In this document: positions 39,335 to 48,477 of the stretch, piece by piece
Layout: the number at the start of each line of letters is the position of its first letter
How positions within the stretch are numbered: the first letter of the stretch is position 1
Assembly (NCBI RefSeq): GCF_018917965.1
Contig: NZ_JAHLPP010000003.1
Span: 124,001-188,000 of the forward strand
Source of the DNA: Pseudoflavonifractor sp. MSJ-37
GTDB lineage: Bacteria; Bacillota; Clostridia; Oscillospirales; Oscillospiraceae
Reading direction: 5' to 3'
Length of the DNA stretch: 64,000 nucleotides
The notes under the pieces: generated by a model
The model's input: the letters and a program-made list of their open reading frames with translations, nothing else
Databases searched by the model: none
What the model was told of the DNA's origin: nothing
Made by a program: the position numbers and the translations under genes

Positions 39335-40402
39335 ATGAAAAAGAACCGACTCATCCAAACGACTGCCTGCGCGATGGCGCTGTCCGCCGCATTGACGGTG
39401 AGCGCCTTTGCCGCCACCAATGTGACCGCGACCCTGCGCCCGGATGTGACCGTCCGCATCGACGGCGTTACCTGTGACTTTTATAATGCGCAAGGAAAGG
39501 AAGTCCATCCCATTATCTACAACGGCACGACTTACATTCCGCTCCGCGCCGTGGGCGAGCTGATGGGCAAGAATGTGAACTGGGACGGCACCACCGGAAC
39601 CGCCTCTCTCAGCGGGACGCGCACCACCGGCAATGTGGCTGGGACGCCGGACACGGCGGCGAAGCGCACGGATGTGACCTTCACCCTGCGCCCGGAGTAC
39701 CACATCGTCATCGACGGCACCGAGCGCACCTTTGTGAACGCCAACGGCACGAAGGTCGATCCGGCGATCTACAACGGCTCCATCTATCTGCCCCTCCGCG
39801 CCATTGGCGAGATCATGGGCAAGAGCGTGAGCTGGGACGGCGCCACCCAGACCGTCCGTCTGGACAGCACGACTTCCGGCGGCGATGTCACCGACTTTGA
39901 CACCAACGAGCCTTCCCAGTCTACGCCCACCGGCGGCGTGACGCTGGAGCAGGCGAAGCAGACCGCGCTCAAGCACGCGGGCAAGACCGCTTCGCAGGTG
40001 CAGTTCGTCAAGACGCAGCAGGACTGGGAGAATGGCCGTCAGGTCTACGAGATCGAGTTCATCGTCAGCGGCGGCACCGGCTATACCGAGTACGACTATG
40101 AGATCGACGTGGCCACCGGCAAGATCGTCAGCTACGACTACGATGCCGAGAATTACACTCCGACCCAGAACACGAACACCAACGCCAATGTGAAGATCAG
40201 CGAGGCTACGGCAAAGCAGACCGCCCTGTCCCGTGTCCCCGGCGCGACGGCTGCGAATATCTACAAGTTCAAGCTGGACTTTGACGATGGCCGCTGGGAG
40301 TACGAAGGCGAGATCCGCTATGGCACGATGGAGTACGACTTCACCATCGACGCGGCTTCCGGCAATATCATCGAATGGGACATGGGATCCATCTACGACT
40401 AA
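39335..40402 (+). CDS. Secreted protein with two copper-amine-oxidase-N-like and two PepSY domains
   Basis: Starts after AAGGAGGAACCGAAC. The 355-residue protein has a signal peptide (NRLIQTTACAMALSAALTVS-AFA). Two ~60-residue repeats of the amine-oxidase-N/stalk type follow (PIIYNGTTYIPLRAVGELMG, AIYNGSIYLPLRAIGEIMGK), as in clostridial wall or spore proteins. Two PepSY modules then run TLEQAKQTALKHAGKTASQV to DVATGKIVSYDYD and ATAKQTALSRVPGATAANIY to DAASGNIIEWD. The PepSY parts are close relatives of those in the upstream lipoprotein, so the pair arose by duplication and fusion. Confidence 0.88.
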   Translation: MKKNRLIQTTACAMALSAALTVSAFAATNVTATLRPDVTVRIDGVTCDFYNAQGKEVHPIIYNGTTYIPLRAVGELMGKNVNWDGTTGTASLSGTRTTGNVAGTPDTAAKRTDVTFTLRPEYHIVIDGTERTFVNANGTKVDPAIYNGSIYLPLRAIGEIMGKSVSWDGATQTVRLDSTTSGGDVTDFDTNEPSQSTPTGGVTLEQAKQTALKHAGKTASQVQFVKTQQDWENGRQVYEIEFIVSGGTGYTEYDYEIDVATGKIVSYDYDAENYTPTQNTNTNANVKISEATAKQTALSRVPGATAANIYKFKLDFDDGRWEYEGEIRYGTMEYDFTIDAASGNIIEWDMGSIYD

Positions 40403-40424
40403 ACAAAAAACGAACCAACGGCAC

Positions 40425-40464
40425 ACGCCCTATGGACGATTTCCCGTCCATAGGGCGTTTTTTC
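40425..40464 (+). terminator. Terminator of the PepSY operon
   Basis: The perfect stem acgccctatggacg/cgtccatagggcgt is followed by six T residues. Confidence 0.93.
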
Positions 40465-40510
40465 TTTTTCTCCACAAATTCCGGGTAAATTCACTCCGCT
40501 GGAGTAAACT

Positions 40511-40538
40511 GTTGATACCACATCCAGGAGGTATCAAC
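40511..40538 (+). promoter_or_regulatory. Inverted repeat over the ribosome site of the recombinase gene
   Basis: gttgatacc (40511-40519) and ggtatcaac (40530-40538) are perfect nine-base inverted repeats. They end immediately before the ATG and enclose the AGGAGG site. In RNA the hairpin would hold part of the ribosome site in the stem; in DNA it could be an operator or recombinase site. Confidence 0.7.
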
Positions 40539-41378
40539 ATGGACAACATCATCACGAAGGAACGCATCGACGCCTACTGCCTGTCCCTTTTGGCGGACGA
40601 GCGCTCGGCGGGGACGATAGAGAAATACCGCCGCGACCTTGCGGCGTTTGCCCGCTGGATCGGCGGCGCGGAGATCACGAAAGAGGCTGCTGTACACTGG
40701 AGATCGCACCTGCTGGAGCGCGGCTGCAAGCCGGAAACCGTCAATTCCAAGCTGTCGGCGATCAACGGCTTTTTCGCCTATATGAACTGGGCTATCCGCG
40801 TGAAATTCCTGAAGATCCAGCGGCAGCTGTTCCGCGACCCGGCGCGGGAGCTGTCCCGGCAGGAGTACGACCGTCTGCTGACCACCGCGCGGGAGACCGG
40901 GCAGGAACGCCTCGCCCTCATCATGGAGACCCTGTGCGCGACGGGTATCCGCATCAGCGAGCTGCGCTATATCACCGTGGAAGCGGCGAAAGACGGGCGC
41001 GCCACCATCGCCCTGAAAGGCAAGATCCGCACCATCTTATTGCCGACCAAGCTGTGCCGCAAGCTGAGCAAATACGCGAAAAAACAAAAAATCGCTTCCG
41101 GCGCGATCTTTCGCACCAAAAGCGGAAAAAGTATTACACGGCGGCAGGTCTGGTATGAATTGAAACGGCTGTGTCAAGCGGCGGGGGTGGAGCCGACCAA
41201 GGTGTTCCCGCATAACTTCCGGCACCTGTTCGCCACGACCTTTTACAAGGCTTGCCGGGACATTGCACGGCTTGCGGATGTGCTGGGACACAGCAACATC
41301 GAAACGACCCGCATCTACCTTGCCGTGAGCGGCGAGGAGCAGACGAAGCAGCTTGACAAGCTGGGATTGGTGTCGTAG
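40539..41378 (+). CDS. Tyrosine recombinase (XerC/D-like integrase)
   Basis: This 279-residue protein has a SAM-like N-terminal core-binding domain (SAGTIEKYRRDLAAFARWIG). Its catalytic domain shows LCATGIRISELRYITVEA (Arg I), LKGKIRTILLPTKL (Lys), FPHNFRHLFATTFYK (HxxR) and DVLGHSNIETTRIYLAV (His and Tyr). All active-site residues are present. It is not near the prophage ends or other integrase-linked genes. Three palindromic repeats follow at once, so it may act on local sites, for example in inversion. It could also be the integrase of a decayed island ending at the tRNA-Arg. Confidence 0.92.
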   Translation: MDNIITKERIDAYCLSLLADERSAGTIEKYRRDLAAFARWIGGAEITKEAAVHWRSHLLERGCKPETVNSKLSAINGFFAYMNWAIRVKFLKIQRQLFRDPARELSRQEYDRLLTTARETGQERLALIMETLCATGIRISELRYITVEAAKDGRATIALKGKIRTILLPTKLCRKLSKYAKKQKIASGAIFRTKSGKSITRRQVWYELKRLCQAAGVEPTKVFPHNFRHLFATTFYKACRDIARLADVLGHSNIETTRIYLAVSGEEQTKQLDKLGLVS

Positions 41379-41379
41379 G

Positions 41380-41701
41380 CGAAATCTGCATTTCGCCGGT
41401 AAAGCAAAAACGCCGGGAATTCCGACAATTCGCGAAATCTGCATTTCGTGCGTTGATGCCGCAATCGCCTCGACGATAATCTACATATTTTCATCGAAAT
41501 CATACCATGCAACGCGAAAAAATGCAATACCTGCCATGCGAATAGGCATGAGTTTTAGCCCCACAATAGTAACGAATTTTGTGGGGCTGGTTTTCTGTGC
41601 CTTTGTGCAAGACTTTAATTGCTTGAAAAATGCTTTTTTAGAAAAATTTCGGCAGACGGCATATAGGTACGCCGCATCCAAACAACGAAATGCAGATTTC
41701 G
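41380..41701. repeat. Three copies of a 16-bp palindromic repeat
   Basis: cgaaatctgcatttcg occurs at 41380-41395 and 41433-41448, and its exact reverse complement at 41686-41701. The arms cgaaat/atttcg are inverted repeats around a four-base centre (ctgc). The first copy extends to an eight-base arm (ggcgaaat/atttcgcc). The geometry (two arms, short spacer, downstream of a tyrosine recombinase gene, opposite orientations) would suit recombinase sites, though a REP-type palindrome is also possible. Confidence 0.75.
41557..41594 (+). terminator. Terminator-like stem
   Basis: agccccaca pairs with tgtggggct over a 14-base loop, followed by GGTTTT. The weak T-run makes it uncertain. Confidence 0.5.
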
Positions 41702-41883
41702 TTGATTACAGCTATGCAGAATGACACTGACCGTCATAACGCTAACGGCGAATATCTAACATTAAATGCAAAGAGGGAGGGAAAATGTTTGCTATGGCGT
41801 GATTCACGGCGGGACTTCACCCGCTGGATGCGATGAGATCCCGTGAGGATCGATCAAGAAAATAGTACAAGGAGAAGAACAGT

Positions 41884-44800
41884 ATGATAAAAAGACTATT
41901 ATCGATGCTCTTGTCGTTTGCTGTTGTCCTGTCGATCGCGCCGCCGATCACGGCGGCCGCGGCAGACGATGGCATCATGACAGCGGGCAGTCCGCTTGTA
42001 ATTTCTGAGGACGAGGCATTCCTGTGGGAGTCCAGTTCGGATAGAAAGACGCTTTTCGGTGTCAACCCAGAGTGGTATAAAACGCATGTTACGGATGCCA
42101 GTATCCAGAGCATTTCCATCAAGATCCCGGCTTCCACAGAAACGATCCAGAAGGACTTCGGTGGATCGTATGCTACCATCGAAGGCTACTCTACGGCTGG
42201 AACGAAATTGGTTCCCCAAAGACTTAACTGTCAACAGGTGCTCATTGATTTTTCTGAGGCGACCAACCTGAAAACGATCGGGCTTCAGGCATTCTTTCAG
42301 GTCTCCGGTTTGACCGGCGTCATTGACCTTTCCAATACGCAGGTGGAAGTGATCGAGGGCAATGCATTCAAACAGACAGCCATCACCGGTGTGATCCTGC
42401 CGACTACCCTGAAAAGAGTAGGCAATTATGATCCCGGTACAACAGGCTCACACGCGCCGGTATTCATGGATTGCTCTAAGCTGGAGTTTATCCGTGTGGC
42501 GGGCGGCAGTTCGACTGCCGTGTTTGAACTGCCTCCGAATCTGGAGGTGATCGGAAATTCCGGTTTCCAGCTTGAAGGGACAAAAATCGAGCAGACGATG
42601 AAAACTAGTCCGTTTGTCATCAAAATTCCGAAGTCGCTCAAGGAAATGCAGCATACGGCAATTGGGTTTGATGACCGTACGGCAATGCGGAATGCACAGT
42701 ATCTCTTTGAAGAAACGGATTTTACCGGCACGAACTTCCAGAACGACTGCTTGTTTGCCCTTCCCTACACGAACAACTGGGGTGTCGCGAGATTTGCCAC
42801 CAAAGATGCCTATGATAGCTTTGTCACGAAATATCCTGGCAGCAGCAAGTTTTACGGCTATCCCACCTATGAGTTTGACCTGACCTTTAAGGATAAGGAA
42901 ACGCAGACGAAGCTCTGGGGCCAGAGCATCCAGTATGAGAAAGACAGCGATAACTACTGGAAGCTGAACACAGGCTACGCGCTCCCCGGCAAGCCGGACA
43001 GCGCGGCTGAGCCCGCTGCCGGTCAGGTGGGCTATTGGGACCTGAACGGCGATGAGCTGAAAGCAGATTCCAAGCTCCCCGCAACGTCTGCGGCAGCGGA
43101 GCTGACTGCTGTGTGGACGGTTGTGGACAAGCTTGCTGAGCCGACGATTTCTTACACGGTCAATGGTGTGGATGTCGGTGAAGTCTATGAAGTCTTTAAG
43201 GTGCCCTATGTGAATGGGCAACCGGGCAAAATCGGCGTAAAAGCCAGCCATCCGCTACTGAAATCCGAAAACGGAACGGATGACAACTATGTATATTTCA
43301 AATACAGATGGCTGGATTCTAATTATCCCCAGCTTGGTGCTCGCTCTCGAACTATCGAAGACGGATCGGGATTTTACAACAACGCAACACAAACGCCTCC
43401 AAGCGAAGATTTTAATGAGATCACGATCCGGAATAGCGATGATGATAGAACGTCTGGATATAACTTCTATAACTGTGAAATCTACGGGTATCATGTGAAG
43501 GACGGCGTAGAAAAGCTGTTCTATGCATCCAATCAATTTGCTCCGTATTTGCGGGTATATGTAGATAGCAAATTAGCGAATACAGCAAACGACTACTATT
43601 ACATCCAAGCAAAATTCGTAGATGTCTGGACGATCACCTTCGAGCTGAACGGCGGCACCGCACCCGCAGGTGTGGATTTAAGTCCTGTGCAGGTCGAGAA
43701 AAACAGGGATAAAGGAGTCACGCTGGCGGATGACCTAAAAAAAGAAGGTTACTGGTTCTGTGGCTGGAAGGAAGAAGGCGGAACGAGGCTATATTATCCG
43801 ACAGAGTATTATGTACCCACTAAGGATGTTACGCTGGTCGCCCAGTATGAGCCCATCGAGTATACCATCAAGTATGAACCGGACCTGACGGGCGCCGCCG
43901 GCACGGTCGGTCCCCAGACCTACGAATACGACACGACCGGTACACTGACCACAGATACCTTCACCAGCGCCACCAAGGACTTCCTCGGTTGGAGCCTGAC
44001 GGCGGGCGCCGCCACGGCGGACTATGTTCCGGGCGCGGCCATCGACGATGCGCTGAAGGCGGCAATGGTGGCTTCGGCAGACGGAACCGTCACGCTCCAC
44101 GCAGTCTGGAAGGACAAGACGACGCACACGGTCACCTTCAACGCCGGAACGAACGGAAGCTTCACCAACGCGAGCGATCCTCTGATCGGCCAGACGGTCG
44201 TTGGAGGCCTCTCTGTCACCGGCGTGCCTGCGGTCACCGCAAGCGGCAGATACCGCTTCGACGGCTGGAAGCTCGACGGCGACACCTCGGGCAAGGTATA
44301 CACCAATGACGAAGTGAAGACCATGGTCATCAACGGCAATATGACCTTTACCGCCAGCTATACCTATGTCGGAGGCTCTTCCGGCGGCGGAAGTGGAAGC
44401 GTCAGCAGCTACATCATCAAAGCAACGGCCGGAGCAAACGGTTCGATCAGTCCCAATGGTACGATCTCGGTGTCCAGAGGCGCGGACAAGACCTTCTCGA
44501 TCAAGGCTGACGCGGGATATGAGATCGCGGATGTCCGCGTGGATGGCGTGAGCGTTGGAGCGGTACGGACATATGAGTTCAAGAATGTGACAAAGGCGCA
44601 TGAGATCTATGCCACGTTCCAAAAGGCCGAGCCCGAACACAGACCTGAGCAGGAGGTCGCCGATCCAGAGGAGACCGGCGTCGCGGGCCTGCTGGAAACG
44701 GTAGACCATAATGCCTACCTGCACGGCTACGATAATGGGGAATTCGGCCCGAACAATAATATGACCAGAGCAGAAGCCGCGCAGATGTTCTATAACTTGC

Positions 44801-45342
44801 TGCGGCAGAAAAATGTTGCCGTGACGGTGCGGTTCACGGATGTCCCGGATGACACATGGTATGCGACCGCTGTAAATACGTTAGCATCTCTCGGCATCCT
44901 GAAGGGCGTCGGAGAAGATAAGTATGCTCCGACTCGCGCCATTTCCAGAGCAGAGTTTGCCGTGATCGCAACGCGCTTTGCAAAGGTAAATCTTGAAGGA
45001 AGCACCTCCTTTGATGATGTGTCGGATGCAGATTGGTATTATGATGCCGTTCTGACGGCGGTCAATTATGGTTGGATCAACGGTTACGTGGATAACACGT
45101 TCCGTCCGCACAATACGGTCACCCGCGCAGAGGTGACGGTCATCGTGAACAAGATGCTCGCAAGACGCGCGGACAAGGATTTTGTGGCCGATCATATCCA
45201 CAACATGAGAACATTCAACGATGTGGACAGCTCCTTCTGGGCATATCATTACATCATGGAAGCCACCAATGGGCACGACTATGACAGGGTCGAACACACA
45301 GAGATATGGAAAAGCCATACGGCACAGGAAAGTAAGAACTAA
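41884..45342 (+). CDS. Large S-layer-anchored surface protein: LRR, InlB-type repeats, SLH domains
   Basis: This 1152-residue secreted protein starts after AAGGAGAAGAACAGT. The signal peptide is LLSMLLSFAVVLSIAPPITA-AAA. BspA-like leucine-rich repeats follow (IDFSEATNLKTIGLQAFFQV, IDLSNTQVEVIEGNAFKQTA, ~100-260). The middle has InlB B-type repeats (WTITFELNGGTAPAGVDLSP, FNAGTNGSFTNASDPLIGQT), a Gly/Ser linker and a SYIIKATAGANGSISPNGTI repeat. Three SLH modules (~930-1100; GYDNGEFGPNNNMTRAEAAQ, PTRAISRAEFAVIATRFA, VDNTFRPHNTVTRAEVTVIV) bind pyruvylated wall polymers. It is probably an adhesin. Confidence 0.93.
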   Translation: MIKRLLSMLLSFAVVLSIAPPITAAAADDGIMTAGSPLVISEDEAFLWESSSDRKTLFGVNPEWYKTHVTDASIQSISIKIPASTETIQKDFGGSYATIEGYSTAGTKLVPQRLNCQQVLIDFSEATNLKTIGLQAFFQVSGLTGVIDLSNTQVEVIEGNAFKQTAITGVILPTTLKRVGNYDPGTTGSHAPVFMDCSKLEFIRVAGGSSTAVFELPPNLEVIGNSGFQLEGTKIEQTMKTSPFVIKIPKSLKEMQHTAIGFDDRTAMRNAQYLFEETDFTGTNFQNDCLFALPYTNNWGVARFATKDAYDSFVTKYPGSSKFYGYPTYEFDLTFKDKETQTKLWGQSIQYEKDSDNYWKLNTGYALPGKPDSAAEPAAGQVGYWDLNGDELKADSKLPATSAAAELTAVWTVVDKLAEPTISYTVNGVDVGEVYEVFKVPYVNGQPGKIGVKASHPLLKSENGTDDNYVYFKYRWLDSNYPQLGARSRTIEDGSGFYNNATQTPPSEDFNEITIRNSDDDRTSGYNFYNCEIYGYHVKDGVEKLFYASNQFAPYLRVYVDSKLANTANDYYYIQAKFVDVWTITFELNGGTAPAGVDLSPVQVEKNRDKGVTLADDLKKEGYWFCGWKEEGGTRLYYPTEYYVPTKDVTLVAQYEPIEYTIKYEPDLTGAAGTVGPQTYEYDTTGTLTTDTFTSATKDFLGWSLTAGAATADYVPGAAIDDALKAAMVASADGTVTLHAVWKDKTTHTVTFNAGTNGSFTNASDPLIGQTVVGGLSVTGVPAVTASGRYRFDGWKLDGDTSGKVYTNDEVKTMVINGNMTFTASYTYVGGSSGGGSGSVSSYIIKATAGANGSISPNGTISVSRGADKTFSIKADAGYEIADVRVDGVSVGAVRTYEFKNVTKAHEIYATFQKAEPEHRPEQEVADPEETGVAGLLETVDHNAYLHGYDNGEFGPNNNMTRAEAAQMFYNLLRQKNVAVTVRFTDVPDDTWYATAVNTLASLGILKGVGEDKYAPTRAISRAEFAVIATRFAKVNLEGSTSFDDVSDADWYYDAVLTAVNYGWINGYVDNTFRPHNTVTRAEVTVIVNKMLARRADKDFVADHIHNMRTFNDVDSSFWAYHYIMEATNGHDYDRVEHTEIWKSHTAQESKN

Positions 45343-45402
45343 CGGTATCGTCCCTCTTACGATAACGCTCTGTAAACGATCGACCCATCGAGCAAGGAGA
45401 GA

Positions 45403-45430
45403 GGGGCCGGAAACGGCCCCTTTCTTCTCT
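45403..45430 (+). terminator. Terminator after the surface protein gene
   Basis: ggggccg/cggcccc with a GAAA loop is followed by TTTCTTCT. It separates the surface protein from the c-di-GMP gene. Confidence 0.75.
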
Positions 45431-45472
45431 AAGCGCCTATCCCTCCGGGATGGGCATTTAGAGAAGGAGATC

Positions 45473-47581
45473 ATGGATATGGATATTCACAACATATTGG
45501 ATCAGATCGATGAGATCATCTATATCGCTGATCTGGCGAGCTGTGAATTGCTCTATCTGAACCGGATCGGGCGGGAGCGCTTTGGAACACCTGCACCGGG
45601 CGTGAAGTGCTACGAATTTTTGCAGGGCGAAGAAAACCCCTGCGAATTCTGCACGAACGGAGTGCTGCCGCATTTGCGGGACAAGCGCGTCACATGGGTC
45701 CGTCAGCACTCCGCGGTGGGCAATATGCTGCTGCATGACAGCGTGATCGACTATGAGGGCAGACCCTGCCGCATGGAGGTGGCCATCGACATAGACCGCT
45801 ATGTCACCGAGCTGGATACCGTGCAGAGCGATCTGGCGGCGGAGAAAAAGCTGGTCGCCTGCATCGAAGATCTGATCACGAACTCAGATTTTTCATCGGC
45901 GATCGATTCCATGCTCAACACCATCATCGAGCACTATCATGCGGACCGCGCCTATATCTTTGAATTCGATTGGGAGAAAAACCTCACCCGTAATACCTAT
46001 GAAATTTGTAGGGATGGGGTGGCTCCGCAGAAGGAGAATCTGCAAGCGGTCCCCATCGAGGTCGTCGCCCTTTGGGTAGATATCTTCAAAAATCAGGAAA
46101 AGAAGATCACCATCATCGAGGATGTGGACGCGCTCAAGGACGATCCCGCCCGCCGCATCGAGTATGACTGCCTGCATCCGCAGGGCATCAAGAGCCTCAT
46201 CACCGTCCCCATCCTCACCGATGGCAAGCTGCACGGCTTTCTGGGCGTGGATGATCCTCACGCTCACATGGACGCCCCGGAGCTGCTGACGCAGGTAACC
46301 TACATTGCCGCGAACGAGCTGCAAAAGCGGCTGCTCACAGAAGCGCTGATGAAAAAAAGCTATCAGGACCCGCTGAGCGGTCTGAACAACCGTCTTGCCT
46401 ATGCTGAGACGTTGGAGCAGCTGCGCGGGAAGGAGTTTCCGGTCGGCGTAGGATTCTTGGACATCAATGGACTGAAATGGATCAATGATACGCTCGGTCA
46501 CGATATGGGCGACAAAGTGATTCAAAAGATCTGCGGTATCCTCGAGGAGCACATCGAGCAGCAGTATATCTACCACATCAGCGGCGATGAATTCGTGATC
46601 CTCTGGCCGGAGGTGGGCTATCAGACGTTTATGCACGCCGCGGAAGATCTGGGGGCGGCGCTGTCCGACGAGGAAAATATCGCGTCGTTTGGTTTCGTAT
46701 GGGGAAAAGAGGAAGATACGGGGATCGCCGTCCGCAAGGCCGAGAAAGCAATGCAGACCGCAAAGAATAAATTTTACGCGGCAAATACCGAACGGAAGGA
46801 TAGCCGCCCCGGCTATCTGGACGCGCTATTGCAGGAGTTCCGGGACAGCATATTCATCCCGTATTTGCAGCCGCTATATAGTATCCGATACGATCGCGTG
46901 TATGGAGCGGAAGTCCTCGTCCGCAAGATCGATCCCCATGGAAATATCCACACACCGGTGGAGTTCATCGGTATCATGGAGCGTGAGCACATGATCTCCA
47001 TGGTGGACTTCACGATGCTGCGGCAAGCCTGCGAGTTGATCCAGAAATGGAAGCCTGCATGGCCGGATATCGTGTTCAATGTGAACTTTTCGCGCAACAC
47101 TTTGGCGGAGCCGGACTTTCTGGAGCGAATCGATCGGATCCTCTCCGAGACCGGCGCTGATCCGGCACAGCTTATTTTTGAGATCACGGAATCCTCGCAA
47201 AACATCCAGTTGGAATCCCTGTACGATCGGCTGGATGAAGTGAAGCAGCGTGGCATTTCGCTGGCGATCGATGACCTCGGTACCGAGGCCGCCTGCCTTG
47301 AAATGCTCTATCTGCCACAGATCAGCGTTGCGAAAATCGATAAAAGCCTGATCGATAAGGCGGAACACAGCGACCGGGAACAGCTCGTCATCAGACATCT
47401 TGTGGACCTGTGCCACGATTTGGATATGCGCTGTGTGGCAGAGGGCATCGAAACAGACAGCCAGATCGAATTGCTGAAAAAACTCGGCTGCGATCGGCTA
47501 CAAGGCTATAAGATCGGCAAGCCCATGCCCGCGGAGGATTTCTTTCATCGATTTGGAGAGACTGCTCTCCACAAAAAATAA
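45473..47581 (+). CDS. Cytosolic PAS-GAF-GGDEF-EAL c-di-GMP protein
   Basis: I start at ATG 45473, after GAAGGAGATC. The 702-residue protein has an N-terminal PAS domain (DEIIYIADLASCELLYLNRI, CYEFLQGEENPCEFC) and a GAF domain (~125-300, DRAYIFEFDWEKN). A GGDEF domain carries YHISGDEFVILWPE, and an EAL domain reads YGAEVLVR (EVL in place of EAL) with NVNFSRN, EITESSQ, IDDLGTEA, AKIDKS and EGIET. Metal-binding acidic residues are retained, so a phosphodiesterase is plausible. Position after the SLH surface protein suggests c-di-GMP control of surface display, by inference. Confidence 0.92.
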   Translation: MDMDIHNILDQIDEIIYIADLASCELLYLNRIGRERFGTPAPGVKCYEFLQGEENPCEFCTNGVLPHLRDKRVTWVRQHSAVGNMLLHDSVIDYEGRPCRMEVAIDIDRYVTELDTVQSDLAAEKKLVACIEDLITNSDFSSAIDSMLNTIIEHYHADRAYIFEFDWEKNLTRNTYEICRDGVAPQKENLQAVPIEVVALWVDIFKNQEKKITIIEDVDALKDDPARRIEYDCLHPQGIKSLITVPILTDGKLHGFLGVDDPHAHMDAPELLTQVTYIAANELQKRLLTEALMKKSYQDPLSGLNNRLAYAETLEQLRGKEFPVGVGFLDINGLKWINDTLGHDMGDKVIQKICGILEEHIEQQYIYHISGDEFVILWPEVGYQTFMHAAEDLGAALSDEENIASFGFVWGKEEDTGIAVRKAEKAMQTAKNKFYAANTERKDSRPGYLDALLQEFRDSIFIPYLQPLYSIRYDRVYGAEVLVRKIDPHGNIHTPVEFIGIMEREHMISMVDFTMLRQACELIQKWKPAWPDIVFNVNFSRNTLAEPDFLERIDRILSETGADPAQLIFEITESSQNIQLESLYDRLDEVKQRGISLAIDDLGTEAACLEMLYLPQISVAKIDKSLIDKAEHSDREQLVIRHLVDLCHDLDMRCVAEGIETDSQIELLKKLGCDRLQGYKIGKPMPAEDFFHRFGETALHKK

Positions 47582-47692
47582 GGAAAAGGACTTGAGAAAT
47601 ATGAGGGCCTATATAAAACAGTGCGAGCTTGCGGCAAAGGGTTGGCTTTTTGCACGCTGACGCTGACTTTGTGGAACGGATAGGAGCGTGCC

Positions 47693-48076
47693 ATGATCTA
47701 TGGTTCATATATGCACAGGAGAAAGTTCAAAACCAAAAAGGCTGCACGGATCGTGCGCTACAATTACAATGCGCGACCCGGTAAGTGCATTGTGATGCTG
47801 TGGATCGCATTCGCGCTCTGCCTGACTGCGCTGGCAGCCGTGGGCGGCAGGATGCTCTACCTTGGTCATACGACGAAAATGACGCAGGTTGCGTATTTGT
47901 GCATCGGTTCCGGAGCTGGCTGCAACGGCTGCACTTGTATGCGCCACATTGTTGCTGCTCTGCCTGATAGCGCGATCGGGCGGTCTGAGAAAGAGAGGCT
48001 GATACCATGGTGCTTTCCTTTTCGGAGATCAAAGAGGAGTATGTGCAGCGTCGGGAACAGGAACGAAAGGACCTGA
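47693..48076 (+). CDS. Possible small membrane protein, doubtful
   Basis: A frame of 127 codons starts after TAGGAGCG. It has a basic N-terminus (HRRKFKTKKAARIVRYNYNA), one hydrophobic segment (IVMLWIAFALCLTALAAVGG) and a Cys-rich stretch (CIGSGAGCNGCTCMRH). The last 70 bases overlap the next gene and look like random translation, so it may be a decayed gene. I recognise no family. Confidence 0.35.
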   Translation: MIYGSYMHRRKFKTKKAARIVRYNYNARPGKCIVMLWIAFALCLTALAAVGGRMLYLGHTTKMTQVAYLCIGSGAGCNGCTCMRHIVAALPDSAIGRSEKERLIPWCFPFRRSKRSMCSVGNRNERT

Positions 48077-48477
48077 TAGCTTACCTGCAAAGACACGACA
48101 AGTTTTTGAATTCTGGATTGACGGTCGTGACCAGGGGCGGCAGCGGAAACAGAGATTATAGTTCCGGCAAGAAGATCTCACCATTTGACCTGCGGAACTG
48201 GAAATGGGTAGAATGCAAAAGCCCGGATAACAGGTTTCATGCGATCATCTCATTAAATATGCCGGAAACGGATATGGTATCCGGCAATGCTCACGCACTC
48301 TACGATAGGATCGGACTGGTCGTTCTCTACCAGAGTGGAAAGGACTACTATAAGACGATGATCCTGACAGACATCGACCTGCCCTTTGGCGAGAATGAGA
48401 AAGGCGAGAAAGCGAAAGAAAAAATCGCCAGAATCGTCATAGAGCAGTTTGAAATCTACAATCGGAGAACTCGGTAA
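48007..48477 (+). CDS. Hypothetical protein
   Basis: This 156-residue soluble protein has an N-terminal helix (EIKEEYVQRREQERKDLIAY) and a mixed alpha/beta body (LRNWKWVECKSPDNRFHAII, DRIGLVVLYQSGKDYYKTMI) with a helical C-terminus. No family is recognised and no signal peptide or membrane segment is seen. It lies between the c-di-GMP gene and the transposon remnant. Confidence 0.6.
   Translation: MVLSFSEIKEEYVQRREQERKDLIAYLQRHDKFLNSGLTVVTRGGSGNRDYSSGKKISPFDLRNWKWVECKSPDNRFHAIISLNMPETDMVSGNAHALYDRIGLVVLYQSGKDYYKTMILTDIDLPFGENEKGEKAKEKIARIVIEQFEIYNRRTR

Larger units (their letters stand above)
41379..41883 (+). other. Intergenic region between recombinase and surface protein gene
   Basis: About 500 AT-rich bases with no supported gene. 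They contain three copies of a 16-base palindromic repeat, a terminator-like stem at 41557-41594, and the ribosome site AAGGAGAAG before the surface protein ATG. A promoter for the latter is expected but I cannot place it with confidence. Confidence 0.6.

Noticed and set aside
41380-41701. CRISPR array
   Set aside because: Only three copies of a 16-bp palindrome, one of them inverted, with unequal spacing of 37 and 237 bases and no cas genes nearby.
44100-44400. Tandem repeat of DNA type within the surface protein gene
   Set aside because: The similarity is between InlB-type protein repeats that have diverged at DNA level. It is explained by domain architecture.
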